Part shown: one piece after another, positions 32,573 to 45,125 of the stretch
How the letters are laid out: every line of letters begins with the position of its first letter
How positions within the stretch are numbered: position 1 is the first letter of the stretch
The notes under the pieces: model-generated
What the model was told of the DNA's origin: nothing
Databases searched by the model: none
The model's input: the letters and a program-made list of their open reading frames with translations, nothing else
Origin: Erigeron canadensis
Lineage: Eukaryota; Streptophyta; Magnoliopsida; Asterales; Asteraceae
Length of the DNA: 64,000 nucleotides
Assembly (NCBI RefSeq): GCF_010389155.1
Contig: NC_057762.1
Span: 38,872,055-38,936,054, forward strand
Reading direction: 5' to 3'
Program-made: the position numbers and the translations under genes

Positions 32573-35500
32573 TACGTACCAAAAAAACTAGTGATAACCT
32601 GTAAAGAACATGTCTAAAATGAAAGTATAAATAAAGTTAATAGCTAAAGCTAGATATACTTCCAAGATTTTCATGATGAAGTTGGTGGAGGTAAATAATA
32701 CTGTACTGAGTTTGAATCAAGAGAAACCTAACCCACAATCAAAGTCCTTAAGTTTAATTGGCATATTATTTGGACACGTGCACGAGTATGAGTGACTGAC
32801 TAGATGATGCAAATCTAGCACCATTTCCATTCCCTTGCTATCAAAAACCGTACACGATTAACATAATGACAAATGGTAAGTACTTATTAATGATTACTGT
32901 AGTTAATCTAACAAATGCTCTTGATAACAGGTAACAATCATAATAATTAATCAGTTAAATAACTAATACATGAAATACATGCATGTTAGAATTTACACAA
33001 TCATACATGCATGTACTCATTAATTGGGGGTTTCTTAATACTTTTTGTGACCTAAAATAAAGTTTTTAGCATCACGCATTTTACATTAAGTCTTTTTTTC
33101 TGTTTTGAACTTTGATTTTTATATCAAGCTAATTTTCCGGCCATTACAAATTAATTAGTAACTGATACAGGGTAAGTTATTCAAAAATAATGCACATACT
33201 GCATTAATTTACTACGAGTAATTAATTATTTGACTCCCTTTTTGTTTATCAATTTGGTGATCACTCGATCTATTCCAAGGATTCATGACAAAGGACTTTT
33301 GTATGCATTAATTCATGCATGAAGCGCGCAATGTAGCCTAACAGAACATTAATGTTTTAATCTTGCCAGTTGCCCACACAAATTAAGATACATTCATGAA
33401 TGTACACAATATAATGGATATGTATTTGATTATATTGGTGTGATCATCATAATCCACAATTAATTACGAGTATTAGCTAGAAAGATGTTCCAATTATCAT
33501 GAACCAGTATATATATATTTGTAGTTACAAATGTGTAGCCTGGTTGTTTGGAACCGTACGTGCTAGGTAAATTGAGCTGAGTAGACAGCTAGGCAATGGA
33601 TCAGAGATCAGTTACAAGGATCGAAAACAGAGAAAAAGAATTTTAATTCGGTAAATTCTATAACATATGATAATCGTTACAATTACAAGGATGTGGAAAA
33701 CCACAAAAGATTTAGTCACTTAGCCTAGGCCAATCTATTTTCCAATGCATTTCCATAACTATTCCGATTAGTCAAAGTGCCCACCTATCCATATATATTG
33801 TACAGACGACTACAGAGTCACTTAATTATGTTTGGGCCTTTAAATTTCAGCGTTTGCGTATTAATTAGTTTTCAGTCCCAATCGTAGATACATGTGTGTA
33901 ACTATATAAGGGCCAGAAAATGTACGTGCGGGGAGGTTTAATTAATCGTTGATGGTGGTATATCATTGTCACGTGCTAATGATAGCTGGCATCAGCAAAG
34001 TAATTAAAAGAAATTCAAAAATATCAGAAAGGATGATGATGAAGGGCTTCCCACCGATTGATCCACTGTGCGGGTCCCCTGTATGTTTTTTTACATTTGA
34101 CCGACATTCCCTTCCCTTCACTTCCCCTCACTCGGTACACGAAAAAGCAACCCCGCCCCGCCAAAACAAATCATTTTATTTATTACGAGTATTTTTATCT
34201 TTATTTTTATTATATTAATTAAACATTTTTTTTATCAAATGAGAAACATCTTTGATTATTTTATGAAGGGTGGTTATATCGATTCTAGTATAAGGGCAAG
34301 GGTGTAGTCGGTTTGTTTTATCGACAAAAAGGCAAACATTGGCATTTTGGCTACACTATAGCATCTCCATCGGCTAGCTTGTATCGGCAAACAGTGGCAA
34401 GAACCATCGGCTAGTTTTGGCCGATGAAAGTGAACGTTGGGCAAGACCACCTGGCCATTTTTGGCATGTGGGAGCGTGTACTTTTGTTTTTGTTTTTTAA
34501 AAATTTCCCCCTCAATTTCTAGCCACAAAATTGGCAAGTTTTATACTACACCACTAGTTTTGGCAACATTTTGACTACTTTTGACTTGTTTTTGGCTAAA
34601 CCACATGTCAAGATACCATTGGCTAATTTTTTTGTCAAAACTTAACAATTTGCCAATCTTTTGGTACTACACATTTGCCCCTAACTAAAAAAACATTTTA
34701 AGTTATTTATGTATGTGAATTGATCGTCAATTAATTAATGTAAATTATATACGGAGTAACATATAAAAAAGCATACTGGATAATAATCTTTGTATTATTG
34801 GTTGTAATGAAGGTTGATTTATAATTATGACATGTTGACATGTTAACATATTGACATCTTTTCTAGCTAGTTATTTTATAAATCTTTAGATGATCCACCA
34901 TCGTGGATGTCCTAACTTGGTAAAACTCTATTTCGATTCTTAATTTTTGGACTGAGGTGGTTTAGTGATTTCAAGTTTTACAAATATGAAGTTAAATGTC
35001 AAAGATTTATAGATCAATTCAATGCCGTTAAAAGATCTACGATTTGTTTTTTAAATGTATGTTATCTAAATAAACAACAAAAGAAGTATGAACCGTTGTC
35101 TTAAGCCTCACAAATAACTACCTTAAAAAACAACTAAGCAGCAAGAACATTTAAGGTTCTCCATATAAATAAATAATGTTTGTTAATTTATGCAAATTCT
35201 ATTTCACACAACTTAATTGGGACTATTTACAAATTACACATGTACAACTTGGGACTAGTTAGTAGTTGTATATTCCTCTTTTTATATCATTTTACATGAT
35301 AAGTTTCAACACTAACGTACTATTCGCTAAATAATAATTTTATAAAAATAAAAAATTCCAGCTTCAAACTCTAAATAAAAATTTCAACTAATTCAATCTC
35401 TCAATTTCAAACTAACTTAATTTAATAATGTCAAAATACAGTCTTGAAAGATATAATATGGTGTTTATGTTATACCAACTTTAGGGTGTGTACCAAAATG

Positions 35501-38147
35501 ATTGTTATATGATTTGCATCTTATTTTAAGATGTTTACACTGAGTACATGTAAGTATACTTTGGACTCATATTCTATTATTGGTTTAGTTTGAAACTTTA
35601 TATGATCGATCATGCAAAAACGATCATTGGCGAGGCAAGGTGAACTTGTCTTCTTTTTCTTTAAATGCCAAATTGACTTGCATGACACTAATTAATAATA
35701 AATTCTCAAACTCTTAATTATAAAGCATACTTGGAATAATTAGCTACAAAGCCTTTTATGGAAAGACATATAGTGGGTTGGGAAATACTCTTATCTATAT
35801 CTATTTATAATATAAAAAAAAAAAAACTGGCTACAGTTTCCAAAGAAAAAGAAAAACAAGGGAATTTTATTCTATTTTAGTATTTTACACAAAGCAAGAG
35901 ATATCAAATAGATTTGGGGTTCCCTTTTTGTTGTTATTACTTGATTATATTTGGTTGCTTTTTCAACATTCTCTACCACTTTAAGGCTGCATTCACTTCC
36001 CACCCAAAAAAAAAACACAGATTGGGATGGGAGGGAAAGAAAAATAAAAACATAGACAATTCCCATATCCGTATCTTGAAAATGAATGGAAAAGAAAAGG
36101 TTGTTCAATTCCCATTTTCAAGTTTTGGGATTGGAGGAATCTTTTTTCATTCCCTCTCATCTCATCTCTCACTCACTTTATAGCAAATAAAGTCACAATA
36201 CACCCAAAGAGGCCACCGAAAAGCATACACACCTTATCATGAAAGCAAGAAAAGTGAACCAAACCCAACCCCCTGATTAGACTACCCAACGCACACGCAT
36301 TTTAATTCTCTTCAAATTAATTTACACTATACAGTGCACACATGTATCAAATTAGCGTTTAACCTTCATTTTTTTTGGAATCCGATTTGAAATAGAGGTA
36401 ATTATTAGTAATAACTAGCTAGTTTTCTTAATTTATCGAGATACTGCATCACATTTTTTTTTACTAATGCAGATCGAATATTATAACGAATCAAGCCCCC
36501 AATTCGTTTTCTTCATATATAGTTGCACCTTGTGAATCCAGTTTTAGACCTTCATCTTTTTGGAATCCGATTTGAAGTATAGGTAATTAATAACTATCGA
36601 GTTTTCTTAATTTATCGGGAGGTTACATTTTGTTTTACATATGCAGGTCGAATATCACAATGAAAGGTTAATTTGGATTATGTTGTCTTAAACGGGTCTA
36701 TAGTAGATTTTCCCCTTACCCAATATCTAATACGAGGAAAAATCCCTAATAGTACACTAAGGTACGACAACATATTAATTAGAGAAAACTTTGTGCTCTA
36801 AAACTCGAACCTAAATCTCTCCAAATCCAACTCTTCACCGAAAGACTTCTTTTACCACTAAGCTATTAACCAAATGATTTATCGGGAGATTGCATAACAA
36901 AGTTTAACAAATTACTAATTGTACAACTACAAGTGCAAGGGCACAAGGCTCGTGAATTTAAGTGCATCATTTACCCGTTAAGGAAAGATCGACTTAACCT
37001 TAATAATTATTTTTATTCTCCAATATGGTGTTGTTAATTCTCATGCTCGTGAATTTACTTTGGATATATATAAGTGAAGATAACGAACATAAAGTAAGAA
37101 GACAAGAGTTAAGCAATTGTATGATATATTTTGATATATGTAAATGAGTTTGACACAAAAGCTTAATGGAGTCTAGACTAGCTAAAAACTTAAATGGGTT
37201 TTTAATGCAAAATGTAAGACAACAAAAATTTCACATAGAAATTCTTAACCAATGGTATTAACAAGTGTTGTATTTTATAGAAGAACTCTTCGAGATAATT
37301 AAGGATGTTGACGCGTAGAAGGTTGTCAATCATTTATTGACAAAAATCTTTACAATTGGGCCTTCTTGTTTGTCTTTCATTTTGGATGAAAAAAAAAACC
37401 GTGTACGTCCTTACAGAGACCTGGATCTTTCTTAAAGAGGATAAAATAAGTGACATCATGTGACCCTTTGGGTTCAAATATTATTTTTCTTTTTCCCACC
37501 CATATTTAACTTACAATATGGGTGATGAGTAATCGAAATTATTTTGACCTATACTTATTGATAGCTCGCTGATATCTTCTTCTGGCGAGTGATGACGATT
37601 GACGTGAGCAATTAACAAGTTATATATTCCAGCGAATCCATTTCCAACACTAGTGTTTGTATTTCGGTGGGACTTTGATGCTTAATTAGCTGTTTTGAAC
37701 TTGCTCAATTAGTCAAATCGTGAATACAATCTTGATCGAGCATATATACATAATCTTAAGCTGTATTTTATTAAAAGTCATGGTGATTAGCTGTTTTTTG
37801 TGGAAACACTGTGTTTATATTTAAAATCAATGTATATGACAGAAAGAATTATTTCAATGTACCTATATTATTGAACCACACGTCCATACATTATTCTTCC
37901 CTCTATAGATTGATAAGAGGTTATATTTCCTTTTAAAAAAGGGCCGGGGATGATTACCCAAGTCAACCTCACCTCATCATTTGGTCTCGGTTCTTCATGG
38001 GGCACCCACTTTCTTTTTTCTTGCTTTTCTTTTTCCTCTACATTTTGCATAATTCACCATGAAATGATGACAAAACGTACCCTTTTCTTCCTTTCTTAAT
38101 TTGTCTATATAATTGACACTCTCAACTAAAAATGTTTTTACCCATCC
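32573..38147. other. Gene-free region upstream of WOX4
   Basis: No coding sequence is supported. About 34340-34700 contains repeated TTGGC-type phrases (CATCTCCATCGGCTAG and related) that resemble a MITE, without clear ends. A diverged direct duplication at 36358-36660 is listed separately. A CTATATAA lies at 38105-38112, close to the WOX4 ATG. Confidence 0.5.
36358..36660. repeat. Diverged direct duplication upstream of WOX4
   Basis: 36358-36487 and 36541-36660 share, in order, ACCTTCAT, TTTTTGGAATCCGATTTGAA, TAGAGGTAATTA or its variant, TTTTCTTAATTTATCG and ATGCAGRTCGAATAT. A third partial match (GATTTATCGGGAGATTGCAT) occurs at about 36878. The array lies about 1.5-1.8 kb before the WOX4 start, so it may be a cis-regulatory duplication or a repeat remnant. 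Confidence 0.75.
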
Positions 38148-39442
38148 ATGGGACTTAGTAGCATGAAGGTGCATCAGTTCACACGTGGTGGTGGGTTCTG
38201 GGGTAGTCATGACGATCATGAATCCTCATCGACGTCCCTCAGCGCTTGCAAGCGTTTGCGCCTTCTTAACCCGCCTAAGTTAGCTACTGGTAGTAGTGAT
38301 CATAGTACCGCCGACCCTTATTTCACCATGAACAATGTTAGTGTAGTTAGCAATAATAATAATAGTAGTAGTAGTAGTAATAGCCATGTAACTACTGCCG
38401 CTTTCGATCTTAGGAGCTTCATTCGACCCGAGAGTTGTCCCATTCAACTTTCTTCTCCAGACCACAAGAAAGATTCTCCTCAGGTATATATATCTATTAA
38501 TTAGTTTATGCATTATTATTATTTCATGCATATAGTATGACATGTACACTAGTAGACAAGCTTGGTGTGTAATAATGCAAATCGAGTTATATACGTACGT
38601 ACATTTTAATTAGTCAAGAATAATTGAAATTCCATTGTACATGTCCCGACAGTTGCCAAGGATCTTCACTGTTTAACATCAACAAACATGACATGATATA
38701 TGGAATATATATTTCTCTTTTAAAGATATTATCCTCATAAACAAAGAAAAAAAAATTAAAGAGGGACATCAGCTAGCTTCATTATTTGTAAATTCATTTA
38801 GTGTACGTCCGTAACTACTAGAAGTTTTTTAATTAATTTGATGATATGATAATGGTGAACTTTGTAAAGGTTGAAACACATCCGGGAGGAACAAGATGGA
38901 ATCCAACACAAGAGCAGATTGGGATCTTGGAGATGTTATATAGAGGGGGAATGCGGACTCCAAACGCGCAACAAATCGAACAAATAACTTCTCAACTAAG
39001 CAAGTATGGCAAGATAGAAGGCAAGAATGTGTTTTACTGGTTTCAGAATCACAAAGCACGCGAACGACAGAAGCAAAAGCGCAACAACCTCGGCCTCACT
39101 CATTCGCCAAGATCAACACCACCCTCCACCATGATCAACTCCATCTCATCATTAAACCCTAGAGTATGTTTCAATTACTTAATTAATTTCTTGACTTATA
39201 TATATACAATCATTCTTCTACTCATATGTATGAGTGTTTTCAAAAAGTTATAACTTATAGCTTGCACGTATAGAGAATAATAATTCTTTTTTTTTTTTTT
39301 TATAAAGGGAGAAGTAGTGGAGAGTCCATACAAGAAGTGTAGAAGTTGGTCATTTGAGTGCTTGGAGAAAGATGATCAAGAAGATAATAAAACACTAGAG
39401 CTATTTCCATTACATCCTGAAGGAAGATCAAGATCTTCATGA
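38148..39442 (+). CDS. WOX4: WUSCHEL-related homeobox protein WOX4
   Basis: Three exons, 38148-38483, 38870-39163 and 39308-39442, all with phase-0 GT/AG junctions, encode 254 aa. In Arabidopsis WOX4 is a nuclear factor that maintains procambium and cambium stem cells downstream of TDIF/PXY signalling. The N-terminus has the WOX4-type MKVHQF start and CKRLRLLNP. The enlarged WUS-type homeodomain (about 119-183) has [19 protein letters not shown] and, in helix 3, [16 protein letters not shown], followed by the conserved KRNN. The last exon carries the WUS box in [12 protein letters not shown] (239-250), near the C-terminus as usual. Two in-frame ATGs compete: 38148 (MGLSS) and 38163 (MKVH); the second matches the Arabidopsis start. 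A CTATATAA at 38105 would leave a very short leader for the first. Exon 1 has an AAT/AGT triplet run encoding Asn and Ser. Confidence 0.95.
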
Positions 39443-39987
39443 AAATTAAGGGCATGTTAATTTATCAATCAATGGTGAAATTGTATGGTATGGGACGCAC
39501 TTTTTAGTTAAACAACTTTCACTTTCTTTAATTAGCTTTTTTTTCTTCTTCTTCTTTTGTTTCGGGAAAGAAGAAAGACATAATGCAACTTGTTGTATCC
39601 TTGTACTACCCTTCTCAATCAAGATCTTTTATGTCTCTTATATTTATTTTGACTTTGGAAACCAAAGCGTGCTTTATCTTGGAAAATGTTGCTTGCTAGC
39701 GATCGGTGCTTCTCTTTATTAAATTTGCCAAATTTTCATCTTTTTGCATGAAAGTTTTAAATGTCCTGAACACTAGGATCATACCATTCTTTCACAAAAA
39801 TATTGCTAAAATATAAATACATGATAACGATAATATATAATTAATTGTTCACAAAAATCAATATATATTATTAATATAACTAATAGAAAGTAGATTTGAT
39901 GACGGATGCAGGACGGCCGGATGTTGTGGTGGGTGACATTACTGAACGTGTAGTACGTGGTAGCTTGAGTTTAGTAAAATATTATTA
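39443..39987. other. WOX4 3' flank
   Basis: The 3'UTR probably occupies the first 200-250 bp, which include a CT-rich run at about 39535-39560. The remainder shows nothing recognisable. Confidence 0.5.
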
Positions 39988-40238
39988 CTCCCTTCCTCCC
40001 GATTAAAATGTTTAAATTTGATTTGTTTGTTTTTTTAACTTTGAACGTGAGTATTTTTATTTATAACATAATACCTATTGAAAGCTATATATCAATGAAA
40101 AATATACTTAATTCTATCTATATATTTTATATTAAATATAAGTATTGTATAACACAAATAAATAAAAATTACAATCAAAGTTGCGGGAAATTTTTTTTCA
40201 AAAGTCAAAATAATACATTTAAATTGGGACAGATGGAG
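39988..40238. mobile_element. Stowaway-like MITE, diverged
   Basis: The left end CTCCCTTCCTCCCGATTAAA and the reversed right end CTCCATCTGTCCCAATTTAA are inverted repeats, and a TA dinucleotide flanks each end (39986-39987, 40239-40240). This is the Tc1/mariner Stowaway pattern. The open frame at 40008-40241 is internal to it and not a gene. Confidence 0.75.
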
Positions 40239-40611
40239 TAGTTGTAAAGCCTATGTGAATGGAAAATAACTCACCGCCTTCTCTATTTTTTTTTTTAATT
40301 TTTACCAACATAAACTGGTAGTAATTTATACTCGTAAGACTTAAAGACTTAGATCTCAGTTCAAATGATAATATAAGAAAATGTTGTTATCGTCATAGGT
40401 TTTCCAATAATAATTTTGTTTATAATTGAAGTTGGGTACATGAAAAAGAATTTTTTGAAATTAGAGTTAGTTCAGTACCAGGGGAGGCTCAAAAGGGGGC
40501 AAAAACCCGGCATCTAGCCTAAACACATATTTGATGGGACACATAAATATTATAAGTTTTCTACATACATTGCATATGTATAAATATAATATATGTTATA
40601 TAAATATAATA

Positions 40612-40823
40612 ATCCTCCGTCCCATTTTAATTGTCACGTTGACCAACTTTGACCGTAAATAACTTTGTTTGTACTATATGTTAGTTGATAAAACTTATAT
40701 GGACGAAAAGTACATTAAAAATCCAATCCATTCATATATTTTATACCAAATATTACATGAAAAAAACAAATTTATTTACGGTCAAAGTTGGTCAACGTGA
40801 CAATTAAAATGGGACGGAGGGAG
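40612..40823. mobile_element. Stowaway MITE
   Basis: The reversed right end reads CTCCCTCCGTCCCATTTTAA, the canonical Stowaway terminus. The left end reads ATCCTCCGTCCCATTTTAAT. The arms match for about 50 bp (continuing TTGTCACGTTGACCAACTTT on both sides). TA flanks the element. It is non-autonomous and would fold into a long hairpin. Confidence 0.9.
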
Positions 40824-40835
40824 TATAAAGCAACA

Positions 40836-41058
40836 TGGTTGGATCAGTGGTAAACACCATTGCCTCTGGAGACAGAGGTCATGCGTTCGATCCTCACCCC
40901 ATGCAAAGGTTGGAGGGCCTTTTCTACCATTTAGGTAGAAACTGGAAGCAGCCTCTCTACTTAGGTAGAGGTAAGGTCTGCCTACATCTTAAACCTCCCT
41001 CATACACCGTCAAGGTATTGGGGCTCAAAACTCGCGGAAGAAGACACTGAGCAGTTAC
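40836..41058 (+). mobile_element. SINE family C, copy 1 (tRNA-like head)
   Basis: The head reads TTGGATCAGTGGTAAACACC, which resembles a tRNA A box, and GCGTTCGATCCTCACC, which contains a good B box. The body has repeated TTAGGTAGA phrases and ends in GAAGACACTGAGCAGTTAC. Related copies are at 42700-42925 (-) and 61611-61790 (+). No target duplication or A tail was identified. Confidence 0.7.
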
Positions 41059-41958
41059 TTTTCTATATAGATATATTTGCTTTCAATAGCTAGTTAATAA
41101 CTGGATTATAAGTATTATGATCTTATTATGGTTATAAAGTTCCAATTATAAAAGAAATGACTTATATATTTTAATTTCCTAAGTGATAAGGACACATTTT
41201 CCCCCGACTCGGCATGAACACTTAAATTCTCAGAGTCCCCACTATTAAGTACGTATACGAAGAGACATATCGTCAAACTTAAATTTTTCGAAAAAAAATG
41301 TCAATCACCTTTTTTTCATTTGACACCTCATAACACATTATTGTCAATAACTCATATATTGCAGGTTTTTTATTATTTCTTTAATTATTTTATTATTAAA
41401 TATAAGAAAACAACAAAGTAAGTTTATTAACGTAAGCTTTGTGGATAACTTTATTAACGTAAAGTTAATCTATAACATGTATTAGCGGGGTATCTGCGTA
41501 ATGTTGTGGTGATACAATAGTGGTGGTGGTTATGCATGTATTTCAAGAGCTATAGGTGAAAGGTAGAGGTATATTAGTCATTTTGGATACTTCAAAAGGG
41601 TAATTTTTAACATAGGAGTCAATAATTTTTGTATAGTAATATAAAGTATAGATAGTGGGTCACTGTATATTGGATGAATAACTAACTTATAATTTTGTAT
41701 TTTGGAAATTCATTCACACAAGCTATTACAATTAAAAAAAGTATATATGTTACCGATAGAAAAATATATATATATATTCATGACACATTATATCTTTAGA
41801 ATCTGTTGAGTTTATAATTATATTACAACATTTTTCTCTTAAATAATTACTTTACCGGTAGATAGACATTACATAGCGCATATTTTGAACTCTTGTTCAC
41901 AGAGCTGATAGCTCCTTCATGTTTGAGGTTATTCAAGAAAATCATATATGCTGGTCTT

Positions 41959-41989
<31 letters not shown>

Positions 41990-42699
41990 CATAACATTAA
42001 AACATGTAAAAATAAAATAAAAAATAAATAATTGTAAGTGAAGTGGTGGTTTGTGTGGGGTCAGAACTCAGAACTCTGTTTGATAGCTTTGACACTCAGA
42101 ATTCAAAATAGTAGCTTTTGAATTCAAGGTAAGTGTTTATTTTGATGATATAGTTAAGACAACGTAAGATCATTAATCATTATTAGACAATGTTTGTTTT
42201 GATTTCATGTAAAAGACAAAAATATAAAAATAAAAATAAAAAAATGATATTAAAAATAAAAAAAATAAAAGACGGATTGAGTCAACTTGTACCCAAGTTT
42301 CGATTTGTTAATTGCTTTTTTTCTAACGTTAAATACTACACCAAATTTATATACTCTTATAAATAACCCAAATATGTTTATGTCAAAGTTTGAACTTTGT
42401 TCTTCATCTCAAAAAGCATAATCGTCTACCAAGTATTTGTAAAATGATGTTTTCGCTACACTGCGAACATAAACGTTTGTTTATGTCTTTATTTATTTCC
42501 TATCATACTCGTATAAAACAGGGGAAAAAGTAAGATTATAAACACCTTGAATAATTAACAAATGCTATCATATATACAATCGTTCGTTTATGCTACTTAG
42601 GTGCGAGTTTGATAACAGTGTTTTGATATTTTTTACGCGAAAGTTCAAATGTGAATCTCAGCTTCAACATCCAACTAAGCGGGGGTAAGTAAAAGTAAG
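41059..42699. other. Gene-free AT-rich region
   Basis: No gene. A 26-bp A run lies at 41961-41986, and A/T-rich simple sequence lies around 42000-42270. The 41440-41640 stretch has GTGGTGGTGG-type short repeats of unknown origin. Confidence 0.55.
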
Positions 42700-42925
42700 T
42701 AAACACTTAATGTCGTCTTCTGCGAATTTTGTGTCACAATATCTCGACGGTGTGTAGGGAGGATTGAAATGTAGACAATCTTACCTCTACATAATTAAGT
42801 AAAGAGGCTGCTCTAGGTTCCAAAATGATTGAAAAGGAACCCCAACCTTTGTATGGGGTGAGAATCGAACCCCTGACTTTTGTCTTTATGAGCAAAGGTA
42901 TTAACCAATTAATCCAACTAAGCAA
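42700..42925 (-). mobile_element. SINE family C, copy 2
   Basis: On the minus strand the head reads TTGGATTAATTGGTTAATACC and GGGGTTCGATTCTCACC (A- and B-box like). The middle has GTAGAGGTAAGATTGTCTAC and the end is GAAGACGACATTAAGTG. These align in order with the copies at 40836 and 61611. Confidence 0.7.
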
Positions 42926-44484
42926 AAAGCAAACCCGCTAACTTAATTATTTGTGCATGGATCAGCATAACCGATGTTCATTAAGTTTAGCAATTAATTA
43001 ATTGATCAACATGTATAATGATGTATCGAGAGTAAAATAATTAAAACAAGGATTTTAGGCTTCGAGTATTAGAAGACCTCAAATTTTATATCTATACATA
43101 CGATGTCATTCTCATTCAAATGAAAATCACTAAAGCTTGAGAATAGTGATAACCATTAAATTATGTACGTTTTAGCTATCATGAGAACATGGGTGAATTA
43201 CATGTGAAAATATGTTAAAAATCAATTCCAAAGAGAGAAAAAAAGGTTAAAATTGCATGAAAACAATATGGAATTCTCAAATTATTTTCAAAAATGTACT
43301 AAATCATATGGTGATACGATCAAACCAGTAAATGGGCTACACTTTTATATCATGTTGTATGGTGATACGGTCCAACCAGTATATGGGCCAATTGGCCCAA
43401 TTAGCGATTCAATGACTAGTTTGGTTTCAAAACATTACTTAAAGCGACGTCAATTTAAAGTCAATTCAAGTTTATAATATATATGCTCCTAGAAACATCC
43501 AACAGAGCATCCAATGACATTGGATGCTTCTCCCCTCACAATTTTTTAAAAAAATTTAGATTTTGTTTTATCAATGTGATGAAATTGATGTGAAAGCAAT
43601 TAGAAATGCTCCAAAGTTGAAGAAATTCACCAAGAAAAATTAGGAGATCGATCTGAAGTGTTGAAGTTGTGTCTTTTTATCTGTACGGATTATTTCAACT
43701 TGATCATATTTTTGTGAACTGCATTTATAAGATCCTATATGAATTTTCGTAAGAAAATATAGATATAAGTTTCATTTATATAACTTTTTAGAGTAAATTA
43801 CACTTTTCGTCCCTGAAGTTGACATGATACAATAAACACGTTTCACGCTCTCAACAATTCGGGGTCTATTAGAATTTTAGTTTATAGATTGGGTGTAATT
43901 GACTAGACACTCGAAACTAAGTATGAGAGTAATTTAGTATTAACCCCAGTTAAGGGGTATTAATCAATCCAAGGCTTCATGTAAGTTAATATGTAGGATA
44001 GAAGTGGTCCGATTATTTAGGGTAGAAGTTAATATTTTAGTTTGATTTTGTTTTCATGTAAGTCTATATATATTGACATGCATGTTCCTCTATTTTGTAT
44101 GCACTTTTTCATTATTGAGTACAGAAAGTTCAGTAGCAAGTCATGTTCTCATTTTCACCAAGCAAGTTTACATACATAATATACATATAGCAGTGTGTGT
44201 GTTGATTGGGGCCTGATTTCCAACAGAACCACAGTTATGAACGCTTTATAATATAATCAAAGTGCTTGGATTGGAACCAATTGTATTAATTTGTTAACAT
44301 TACTTTTGTCACTTGAGATTGATTGAACAAGCATTTTAACAACCTTTTTCCATGTACGATGACTTATATCTGCAACACTGATCAACTGAATCGACCACCT
44401 GTATTTAGGTTAACTCAAGGCGCGCCATTCCCTAACAAAACGAGCAGCTACTTGAGATAAATATTTCATCAGCAAACTAGTGCA
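42926..44484. other. Gene-free region, possible LTR remnant
   Basis: A short tandem repeat lies at 43307-43388. The 43795-44215 stretch has phrases usual at plant repeat and LTR boundaries (AAATTACACTTTTCGTCCCT; a TTTCACCAAGCAAGTTTAC-like end), so a decayed solo LTR is possible. I could not fix its ends. Confidence 0.4.
43307..43388. repeat. 31-bp direct repeat, period 51 bp
   Basis: Copies at 43307-43337 and 43358-43388 begin TATGGTGATACG and end ATGGGC, with three mismatches over 31 bp. Confidence 0.75.
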
Positions 44485-44932
44485 ATGGATCATGAGCCAA
44501 ATTCAGTTAAAGATTTGGCTTCTGCCCTTGTTGCGGCACCTTTAGAGCAACGCAAGACGGTATATATGTTTAAGTTTTTTTTTTTTCTTATAATAATGTT
44601 ATCAGATATTCCTTATTGTATGAAGATATATATAGGTCTAAAAATTGTTTATGGTGTTCATGTTTATTACGTAGATTTTGGGTAAATATCTGCACCCATT
44701 GGTGAATAAGCTAAACCATGAGAATGTTGATATAGTGACTGAAATGATTCTAGAAATGGATGAATCAGAGGTGTTGCACTTGCTCGAGTCACCAGATGCT
44801 TTGAAAGCAGAGGTTTTTAAAGCTTTAGATAAACTGTTCATTGTAGAACGCAACCTTGCAGATCTGCATGCTTTAAAGTGTCGTTCTAATGAGAACTGGC
44901 TGCTAGCTTGTTTCCTCAGCATTGGCTCGTAA
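44485..44932 (+). CDS. Poly(A)-binding protein C-terminal (MLLE) domain fragment gene
   Basis: Two exons, 44485-44559 and 44675-44932, with GT/AG borders and phase 0, would encode a 110-residue protein made almost entirely of the MLLE/PABC domain. This domain in poly(A)-binding protein is a helical bundle that binds PAM2 peptides of translation and deadenylation factors. The visible family signature is LASALVAAPLEQRKT, then LGKYLHPLVNKL and EVLHLLESPDALKAEV. The name-giving MLLE is changed to MILE. No RRM domains are encoded upstream, although full PABPs have four. The open frame continues past the domain into a non-family tail. Further broken MLLE pieces follow at 45600-45957, so this is probably a partial PABP duplicate in decay. 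It could still be expressed as a solo domain. Confidence 0.55.
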
Positions 44933-44979
44933 ACATACTAGAAAAGGTATATTCTAATTGTATCCTACAACTTGAAAAC

Positions 44980-45125
44980 TGTTAGAATTAGAATTATGGT
45001 GTTAAATTGTAAATTTCTAATATAAATATTGTGAGGGGTATTAGTGTTAATAGATTACATTGTATAAATACCCCTTACAAACACATTTGTAAATCAAGCT
45101 CAAATTCATATTTACAATAACTTCA
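44980..45125. mobile_element. Candidate short solo LTR
   Basis: A 146-bp stretch begins TGTTAGAATT and ends ACTTCA, flanked on both sides by AAAC (44976-44979, 45126-45129). It has a central TATAAATACCCC promoter-like segment. TG...CA ends and a short duplication fit a solo LTR of a small (TRIM-sized) element. A four-base duplication could be chance. Confidence 0.4.

Noticed and set aside
33949..34218. 89-codon open frame (+)
   Set aside because: No recognisable domain, no splice or promoter context, and low-complexity ends.
40008..40241. 77-codon open frame (+)
   Set aside because: It lies inside a Stowaway-like MITE and is made of AT-rich sequence.
40836..40905. True tRNA gene
   Set aside because: A- and B-box-like motifs are present, but I could not fold a complete cloverleaf. 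The sequence continues into a repeated body, so it is a SINE head.
40835..41050. 71-codon open frame (+)
   Set aside because: It lies entirely within the tRNA-like SINE family C copy.
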